A DNA stretch of 64,000 bases. It comes from Aegilops tauschii subsp. strangulata. Lineage: Eukaryota; Streptophyta; Magnoliopsida; Poales; Poaceae. Shown here piece by piece: positions 56,726 to 64,000 of this stretch. The notes under the pieces were generated by a model. The model saw only the letters and a program-made list of their open reading frames with translations, was not told where the DNA came from and did no database searches. The stretch is from contig NC_053037.3 of NCBI RefSeq assembly GCF_002575655.3, positions 207,809,743 to 207,873,742 on the forward strand, given 5' to 3'. The position numbers and the translations under genes are program-made. Within the stretch, counting starts at the first letter, position 1. Each line of letters opens with the position of its first letter.

Positions 56726-59700
56726 TGTCAGGACCCCTATTCTAAGTCACACCGATCTGGCATGTAACACATCATATCACTTTGCGGCCTCATGCATGGT
56801 ATTCCCACGGGTGCCACCTTACCTGGCCCGGGACTGTTTGTGCCTTTTGGCTCACGTATATGATAGTGTCACTAGCATCCATATGACAGAGAACCCGGGC
56901 CGACATGACTAGTTGTGAACCCAAAGTGGCGCTAACTTACGGGGACAGGCATACATGAACCAGCATCGAACGTGTCGGTCATCAACGTGTGAATCCGGGC
57001 TGTAGCAACTGGGCTAACAGGACTCCGGGAACCCGGGCTGTAGCAGGCTAGCAGGACTCCGGAAGTCACCGCGTGACATTTTCCCAAAGGGACAGACACA
57101 GGAACGAAGTGGATCACATGCCGGCCAGTCTCAGTCTTCCGGAGCAGTAGTAACTGGGCTAGCAGGACTCCGGTTAACCAGGCTGTAGCAGACTAACATG
57201 GCTCAGTGGAAGCACTAGACTACATTTCCCCATAAGAGAGGCTACCACGGATAAACAACTAGGTTGTCGGATCCCACACATACCAAGCATTTCAATCATA
57301 CACACAATATGCCCGATATGTGTAAATACAACATGGCATCACAACAAAACTCTACAGCTCAAAGTATTTATTCATTAGGCTCCGAAGAGCCAGATATTAC
57401 AAACATGGGTCTAATGACCCAGCATTCAAGTCATACAAGCAACAAGCACATGCGGAAGCTTAACATGTCTGAGTATAGACATCTACAAATGAAAAAGGCT
57501 GAGAAGCCTGGCTATCTACAAGACCCTCCCAAGGTACAAGATCGTAGCTGATGTAACAAGCTAAACGTCGAAGCCCACGCGGAACTACTAGTGAGACTGA
57601 CGTCTCTCTGCAAAAACATAAATTAAGCAAATGTGAGTACAAATGTACCCAGCAAGACTTACATCAAAACTATCTACATATGCATCAGTATCAACAAAGG
57701 GTTGGTGGAGTTTGACTGCAGCAAGCCAGCATTGACTCGATGGCTATCCTAAACTACGACTGCAAGTAACTCTTTTGAGGTGGCGCACAAGAGTCCACGT
57801 ATTCACCATATCAATACACCACTACGGATCCGCTCCCGTCTTCCTATGAGAACGCCATCCATAGCAATCACGCTTATCTTGCGCATTTTAGAGTATCCAC
57901 TTTCACTTGTCTATGAACTGTACAGGCAACCCAGAAGTCCTTTACCGCGGACACGGCTATTCGAATAGATGATGTTAACCCTGCAGGGGTGTACTTCTTC
58001 ACACAAGCTCTCGCCACTTACCACCATGTACACGTCGTGTATCTCCGCAACCTTCAAGCGGAAGCCTGGCAAGGGAGTCGGCCACGACCTGACTAACCAC
58101 GCTAGTCTCTATTCCAGGTTTATCGCCTATTCGGGTTCTATCCGCAAGGAGATCCGGCCAGGGTGTCGCTCAGGGCCCCAAACGATGTGTGCAGGGTTCC
58201 CAAGCCCAACTCGACGGACGGATCTACGCTTGGTACACCGTGCCACGGTGCCTAGTCTGTCCCAAGACCACCTATACCGGGTGCCACTTGGTAGACTACT
58301 AGCACAACCTACAAACACCAGAAACTAGTTGCAACTCCTGGACAGAGATCGAGGCGGTTAATAAGTCGAGAGGGGTCGAGTTACCGGAACCCAATGTGTG
58401 GTAGTAACTATTGATGGATGACAAACACAAAACTCAGTTCCTGAGGACAGTTTCAATGAGACAACCCACCATGTACTGCTACCTTTACCAAATCGTGTTC
58501 ACACACTTAGCTCTCAATAGTAGGACATGTTCACCACATTCCAATCCATCCCCGATGAATCAGTCCTGACTCAACTCTAAGCAGTAGCAGGCATGACAAC
58601 AAGCATGAATGGGTAGGCACATCAGGGCTCAAACAACTCTTACTCATGCTAGTGGGTTTCATTTATTTACTATGGCAATGACAGGTAAAGCAGAGGAAAG
58701 GGGTTCAACTACCGCAGCTTGTAACAGTTGAATCATTGTTGTCCTAATGCAGTAAAAGAGAGCAGGAGCGAGAGAGTGGGATTGTATCGGAATGACCAAG
58801 GGGTTTTTGCTTGCCTGGCACTTCTGAAGATAGCATTGGGTCTTCATCAGTGTCAATGATCACAGTGGCGGAACAAACGTCTACTCGAGGGGGAACAACA
58901 CCGGCAAACAGAGAATAAACACAATCAATGCAATGCACAATATGATGCATGAACATGGCATGCATATGTGATGTTGTTTGTGCTAAAGCAAACAGCAACA
59001 AGTTCAATGGAGCTCATTTGAATCAAGGATTCAAATGCAACTCCAAACATAAGCATTTTAAATGCCCTTTATGTGTTTTCATCTATACAGCAGGTTTAGG
59101 TTGGTTTGTCATGCATGATACTAGTATAGATGGATAGATTGAATTTTTCTGATAATTTTTCATATATAAGTTATTTCATTCTGAGCTACGGTTGATTCTA
59201 TACGATGTTTAGAAGTTTTGGGCATTTTCTGAAAATAATAAATCATTTCTAATTTATTAAAATCCCAGAAAAGATTTACTGCGTCAGCATGACGTATCAG
59301 TGATGTTAGCAGGTCAACAGGGCGGTCCAGGTCAAACCTGACCTGTGGGACCCGCACGTCAGTGTAACAGGGCAAGAACGGAAGCTGGCCAGTGGAGCTA
59401 GGTCAATGTTGACGTGGCAGAGTCAACTGACATGTGGGGTCGGCTGGTTAAATTTAAACTAAACAGGGAATAAATCCCAGGGTTAATTAGGGCATGGGGC
59501 CCAACTGTCTCTGTCACTGTGGTTAATTAACTAGGTGATTAAACCCTAATTAAGCAGCCATGTCATCATCACCGGATCTACGCCGGCGATGACCAAACCA
59601 ACGGCGAGAGCTCGCCGGACTCGCGCTACGGGGCATCGTTTCACGCACGGCTTGCGGCTACGGAACACTGGGAGCGAGGCGCATCTGGTGGAGTATGCGG

Positions 59701-60940
59701 GGCAAGCTGGGGTGGCCGGTGGCAGCAACGGCAGTGAGCTGGGCGGTGGCCGGAGCTCGACTGGTTGCGGGCGCGGGGCTGCACCAAGCAGGCGAGCGAG
59801 TAGAGGGGCTAGGCGGCCTATGGAGGCACCAGGAGCATGATGCGGTGCAAGGGCGCGAGTGGTTTGAGCTTAGGCCACGGCGGCGACAAAGCCAGGCGGC
59901 GGTGAGCTTCGGTCATGGCGAGGAACGACGCTACGGCAAGGAATCAGCGCTGGGAAGAGTGGGTAACGACGACGAAGCTCACAGGGAGTCGGACGGCGGT
60001 CTCAGCGGGCTCGGGTACGGCCTGATGGTGACGAATCAAGCGGTGGGGATTAGCGGCATCGACGATGAAGAAGACGTCCGGGACGGCGATGCGGTGCTCC
60101 CCCGGTTGTTTGGCTCGGCGTGGACGAGGAGGGCGAAGATGCGGAGCTCGGGGTCGCGGAGAGGGAGCGAGGGAGTGGTTGTGGCCACGGCGAACAGCGT
60201 CGATGCGCTCCGGCTCGTTCGGTCGGCCATGGGAGAGAGAGCAGAGGGGAGGGGAGATGTTGCGGGCGAAGGAGAGAGAGGTCAGGGGTCTTTGGGCGTC
60301 TCCAGGCGCGAGGGAGAGGCAGGAGGTGGCAAGCAGGAGGTGGCCGCGTTCGGCTGCGCGCTCGCCACGCACCTGCTTCTCCTTCTGGCAGAAGGTTGAA
60401 GAAGTAGGCAGCGCTGGCTGGGCTGGGCCAGCCAACTGGGCCGCCAGGTGGCCTGGCCAGGTGGGCTGCCAGGTATAGTGCCCTCTCTGTCCAGGTTTTC
60501 TATTTAGTTTCTCTTTTTCTATTTTGCATGTTTGTTTGAATTTGGTTACTAGACCAAATCAATTTTGTAAATGCTGAGAACTTTTGTAGAAGCTGAATAA
60601 TTATTCCAGGGACCCACACAAAGTTTCAGAATTATTGGGGCTAGGGAATTATTTATAGAAATTTATAGCCCCAATTCAAATACTTAGTGATTTAATTCAA
60701 AGCCCAAATATGTCATGCAAAAATGTAAACCATTTTTGGTAGAGGCTTCCACCTCAATCCAGAAATGATGAACATTTTTAAAGGGCATTTTGAGTTCATT
60801 GAAAAGGATTTTATTTTGACCCTAGTTGAATTCATTTGGTGCTAGGGTTTGAACATCCCCATTTCATGTTTAAGAAAAATTTAAACCTGATGCACACATG
60901 AAGCTAGCCTAGTGCAATACCAGAAGCTAGGGATGTGACA
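56726..60940 (-). mobile_element. 5' LTR (4215 bp) of the minus LARD-like element
   Basis: On minus it runs from TGTCACTGTC-type flank into TGTCACATCC at 60940 and ends GGTCCTGACA at 56726. Compared with its partner it has extra blocks near 57120-57160 and 60320-60360, and a 17-bp deletion near 58480. The bases next to it at 60941-60945 complete the GTGTG duplication. Confidence 0.92.
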
Positions 60941-60945
60941 GTGTG
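60941..60945. repeat. Target-site duplication, right copy (GTGTG)
   Basis: It matches 48752-48756; the host LTR resumes after it. Confidence 0.8.
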
Positions 60946-61020
60946 TACACTGAATGATGTATGAATTATATGATCTTTGTGTGAAGTGGCGATTGTAAGC
61001 CAACTCTCTTTATCCCTTTC

Positions 61021-61132
61021 TTGTTCATTACATGGGATTGTGTGAAGATGACCCTTCTTGCGAAAAAACCACAATGTTGTTCATTACATGGGATTGTGTG
61101 AAGATGACCCTTCTTGCGAAAAAACCACAATG
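61021..61132 (+). repeat. Perfect 56-bp tandem duplication
   Basis: 61021-61076 and 61077-61132 are identical and abut one another, near the end of the split LTR. Each contains 'catgggattgtgtgaagatg' and an A6 run. Absence of any mismatch suggests a recent slip or a conserved array. Confidence 0.9.
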
Positions 61133-61194
61133 CGGTTATGCCTCTAAGTCGTGCCTCGACACGTGGGAGATATCGCCGCATCGTGGGCGTTACA

Positions 61195-62006
61195 AGCTGG
61201 TAATCAGAGCCATCACCGACTTAGGAGCCCCCTGCTTGATCGAATCGCTGACGTTGTTGAGCCTAGAACAAAAATGTGTTGAGTCTAAGGAATATATATA
61301 CCGGAGAGTAGGATTCTTTTTACACCTCAGTCCCTTTGTCGCTCTGGTGAGGCCTCCTGATGTAGTTGTTTTGTCTTTCCTCTCCTCAAATTTCACAAAA
61401 AGAAATTAGGATCACGCGGGTATCTTGTATCGTTCCGATATTCTTGTGAAGAGAACATTGTTCTTGGTGCCTCCTGACATTTAGGGGTTGTGGCAGTGTC
61501 CCGGGGAGTTGAGCTCCGAGGTGTTGTCGTCACTATTTTATTGTTGCAGTTCTGGAATACCTGAGTTTCTCCGACATCGAAAACCTCTTTTATGTAGTTA
61601 GTGGTGAGATAACCTCGACGCCACCCCGTACTGGGGCGGGAGTTTGGGAGTATTGCCATAGCTTGTACAACGGATGCTTTTCGAAGGTTGAGGTACATGA
61701 TTTCCGGAGTTTTCTTTGTTATGTGTTGACCGATGGATACAGCTGGATGTAGGGATTGTTTAGTTGGGTAAGATATATTGCTTCCCCTGTATCCCCAACA
61801 CCATATTGCATAACCAGAAAGTTTCGGGAGTTTATAGGTGGGAATTCAAGTAGCTCCTAGAATATCTTTCCGACAAATGCATGATATGGGATTGGGTAAA
61901 TATCTATCATATGTATTTCTTCCGGCTAATTTTCCAAGCCAAATCCTTTGTTTTGTTTTTGGGTTGTGGTATTCAAGTTGCTTCAATGTCAAGTGTTGAT
62001 TCCATA
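61195..62006 (+). mobile_element. Start of the non-coding interior of the split-LTR element
   Basis: After the primer-binding site at 61198 the sequence shows no ORF or retroelement protein motif. It is interrupted at 62007 by the Tat insertion. It is consistent with a non-autonomous long-LTR element, but only 0.8 kb is visible. Confidence 0.65.
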
Positions 62007-62189
62007 TGTCGGTGTACAAAAGAGGGGGCGCACCTTTGTACCCCTTTACCTGTGCACGGACAGTCGGAGCCGCGCCCGCGGCCACACCAAGCAGAACAGG
62101 GGAGGTGGACCAAGGTAACACCGAAGCCCAAGACAGCCAAAGCAACGCCAAGGCCAAGAACACAAAGAAGCAGAGAGGCGAAGCAGGTT

Positions 62190-62495
62190 CCCCCGGCAAG
62201 ATCCTTGCCGGGGGCAGCCTCAGCGGCCCCGGCAAGACTCTTGCCGGGGCGGCTCGCCCACACCAGCGGAGTGAGCCACCCTCGAGCCCACGGGTTCCAA
62301 CTCAACCAACCACGTTGGAACTAGGGCTCAGGAGGCACCTCCATGGTGGCATGTAGATCTGTGTGAAGACAAGGGACATTCAAGATCAGATGAGGATTAA
62401 AAGACAACGGTCCTCGGCAAGATTCTTGCATTGCCGGGGACGACAGCGCGCCACGGCAAGACCCCTTGCCGGGCCACCCGGCAAGGCTCTCGCCG
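62190..62495 (+). repeat. Cluster of CGGCAAG/CTTGCCG palindromes in U3
   Basis: Copies lie at 62190-62214 (11-nt perfect arms), 62226-62250 (11-nt perfect arms), 62411-62440 (imperfect), 62454-62471 (7-nt perfect arms) and 62479-62495 (one mismatch). All share CGGCAAG, a 3-4 nt spacer and CTTGCCG. They lie 400-700 bp upstream of the TATA box. Confidence 0.85.
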
Positions 62496-62908
62496 AGGAC
62501 GCCATCAGGGCCACTGCAAGGCCCGCACCAGCCAAGTCTCCATCGTCGTTCGCATGCAGCTGCCATCCCAACCAACTGGGCAGACACCTGCGGGGCAAAC
62601 ATGCAGCTCCCAGGCCAACTCATCAAGCGCCTGCGTGGCGGCATGCAGATCTTCGTGAAGACCCCACCACCGCGCCACCTCAGCTGCCTGCCTACCTACA
62701 TGGCGCCGCACACATCGCTGGCCAGTGCGCGTGTCGAAGCGAGGAGGAGCGGCGATGGACGGGACGGGCCTCACTCCCGTCCCCAATAAATCTTGGGGGA
62801 CACCTCAGCGGCGCATTAAATGCGTCTTGTCCTATAAGACGAGCGATAAGCTCATAGCACTATACGCCTTTCCACCTCCTGTGTGCCACTGTGGCAGCCC
62901 CTTTCGAC

Positions 62909-62917
62909 TATAAAAGG
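62909..62917 (+). promoter_or_regulatory. TATA box of the Tat LTR
   Basis: TATAAAAGG, followed by a leader to the LTR end. The transcript would start about 30 bp downstream. Confidence 0.75.
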
Positions 62918-63170
62918 AGGCCCATGGCGTACTGGAGAGGGATTCGGCTCTTTGGAACCACGCACCCACCATAGCTAGTTCGAGAGCTCAAGAACTCTTT
63001 GAAATACATCCACCAAACCAGGACTAGGGTTTTACGCATCCTCGCGGCCCGAACCTGGGTAAACAATCCTTGTGCTGATTACTAATCCTGCTCTTCTGGC
63101 AACCCTGCGCCCCGACAACCGTAGTAGGGATTGTTGTGATCCCATAGGTGCCGTTCCACACCGACATCTT

Positions 63171-63188
63171 TGGCGCGCCAGGTAGGGG
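63171..63188 (+). promoter_or_regulatory. Primer-binding site of the Tat element
   Basis: TGGCGCGCCAGGTAGGGG begins four bases after the LTR end. It is the motif commonly found in plant Tat-type elements; the tRNA was not identified. Confidence 0.8.
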
Positions 63189-63240
63189 ACGCAATTGTGA
63201 GAATCTGGTCTAGTAGTTAGCCTAGCGTTTCTTCATCGCC

Positions 63241-63999
63241 ATGGCTACCAAGAAGAAGACGACCACGGCGATCGGCTCGTTGGGAGCCAAACGTCTCGTG
63301 CTAGTGCGGACGAGCAGCGGGCCGGTCGCGGACAGGACCCGGGCCGCGGTCCGCGAGCACCAGCATCGCCCTGGCAGTCAGTGCCTGGCGAGCGGCGTCG
63401 TTCGCGCGCCAGATGACCGGCCGTACGTCGCCAGATCCAAAGACGGAGCTGGGCCCCCCGCAGGTGGCACGGGGCCCTCCAGGAGTGTCGTTGCGCCACC
63501 CCCAGGCAATGCAGCAACCTCTAGGATGCCCAGGCCGGCGCCCACGGCGCGCTCTTCCCAGGGTGCACGCAACGAGCAGCGTCACCGTGTTGAAGACCCA
63601 GGACACCGCAGTGGGAAGAGCCCTGTGCATCGTCCGCGGGACGAAGGAGTTCAGCATGCCCGCCGATGTGCTGGTGAAAATGGCGCGCAGCCGCTGGGTC
63701 GTGATAGAGCTCCTTCTAACGTGGTTAGAAGTCAAAGCGCGCCACGGTCCACGCAGCTGTCGCCGCCACCCACACCAGCAGAAGCTTTGGCGCGCGCGCA
63801 GCTGCTCCTCGACTTCCCTCCTGCGGTGGAGAAGCTCGACGAGTGGAGGGCCACCATCCGGAGCCTCGTCGCTGTCGCCAACGAAGATGATCCGCGACCG
63901 GTGGGACCCTCGGGCCGGCGCCCCACCGAGCCACCACATGCCAACGCTGGGAGGACCGGGGGTGCTGCGGTTACGGTGCACTCTCCTCCTCCTCGCTAG
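63241..63999 (+). CDS. N-terminal part of Tat gag-region protein (runs off the window)
   Basis: The ATG is in a strong context (cgccatggc), 53 nt after the primer-binding site, and opens a frame with no stop up to the window end. The first residues are MATKKKTTTAIGSLG. The protein is rich in Arg, Pro and Ala and low in recognisable motifs. A helical stretch 'PAEALARAQLLLDFPPAVEK' (about residues 178-197) is followed by 'WRATIRSLVAVANED', which looks like the variable region before the capsid domain. It probably forms the start of Gag or Gag-Pol. The frame is intact so far, which fits a young element. Capsid and pol would lie to the right. Confidence 0.65.
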   Translation: MATKKKTTTAIGSLGAKRLVLVRTSSGPVADRTRAAVREHQHRPGSQCLASGVVRAPDDRPYVARSKDGAGPPAGGTGPSRSVVAPPPGNAATSRMPRPAPTARSSQGARNEQRHRVEDPGHRSGKSPVHRPRDEGVQHARRCAGENGAQPLGRDRAPSNVVRSQSAPRSTQLSPPPTPAEALARAQLLLDFPPAVEKLDEWRATIRSLVAVANEDDPRPVGPSGRRPTEPPHANAGRTGGAAVTVHSPPPR

Positions 64000-64000
64000 T

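Larger units (their letters stand above)
45885..61194 (+). mobile_element. 5' LTR of a long-LTR element, split by a nested retrotransposon
   Basis: The LTR starts TGTAACACCCCGG at 45885 and ends GGGCGTTACA at 61194, so the ends are near-complementary (TGTAAC/GTTACA). Without the nested element (48757-60940) and one copy of its target duplication it is about 3.1 kb. A degenerate primer-binding site (tggtaatcagagcc, 61198) follows, resembling the initiator-Met type with one extra base. The 3' LTR lies outside the window. A TATA box is at 46422 and a C-rich leader at 46440-46830. I recall this start sequence as typical of a Triticeae LARD family but did not verify it. Confidence 0.8.
62007..63166 (+). 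mobile_element. 5' LTR (1160 bp) of a young-looking Tat gypsy element
   Basis: It starts TGTCGGTGT and ends ACACCGACA, a perfect 9-nt terminal inverted repeat, followed by the primer-binding site at 63171. It contains a cluster of palindromes in U3 (62190-62495) and a TATA box at 62909. The phrase 'gaacctgggtaaacaat' near the end is also present in the Tat LTR at 17512, but the LTR bodies differ, so this is a different family of the same lineage. It lies inside the interior of the split-LTR element, so it is younger than that. Confidence 0.92.

Overview
The window looks like intergenic DNA from a large grass genome, most likely a Triticeae species (wheat, barley, rye or Aegilops relatives). 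It is almost wholly transposable elements, nested in one another: long-LTR Ty3/gypsy retrotransposons, a SIRE-type Ty1/copia fragment, Tat-lineage gypsy elements, one end of a CACTA transposon, a Stowaway-like MITE and a tRNA-derived SINE-like copy. I see no intact host gene, rRNA, tRNA or CRISPR array. Element classes are called from structure (LTR termini, target-site duplications, primer-binding sites, polypurine tracts) and protein motifs. I give no family names because none could be checked.

Layout. (1) 1-11395: the non-coding 3' internal part and 3' LTR of a gypsy element, with a 4.0 kb solo LTR (4070-8096, perfect TCTCC target duplication) nested in that LTR. (2) 11396-13142: remnant of a gypsy element with a broken Transposase_28-type ORF, followed by a scrap of Tat LTR. 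(3) 13546-15775: copia SIRE-lineage reverse transcriptase/RNase H pseudogene and its downstream region. (4) 15776-24667: a rearranged, degenerate Tat element. Its gag, protease, RT, two RNase H modules and integrase read on +. Two copies of its antisense accessory ORF lie on either side as an inverted repeat. (5) 24668-33070: a CACTA terminus, subterminal repeat arrays, a 0.69 kb tandem duplication, a MITE, a small broken gene on the minus strand, a GT-rich array and a SINE-like copy. (6) 33071-45048: a complete, structurally intact LARD-like retrotransposon (4969 and 4953 bp LTRs, GTACG duplication). Its only cargo, in a 2.05 kb interior, is an ORF with its own TATA box. (7) 45885 to the window end: the 5' part of another long-LTR element. 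It holds a complete minus-strand LARD-like element (48757-60940, GTGTG duplication) in its LTR and a young-looking Tat element (62007 onward) in its interior.

How the parts work together. Most copies are non-autonomous or dead. The Tat pol at 17-22 kb has lost catalytic residues in RT and integrase, and the LARDs carry no pol and must borrow enzymes. The most interesting signals are the LARD cargo ORF with a dsRNA-binding-like fold signature, the antisense Tat ORF with a B3-like domain and its own promoter, arrays of perfect hairpins or palindromes in two unrelated LTRs, and a palindrome beside the polypurine tract shared by three long-LTR elements.
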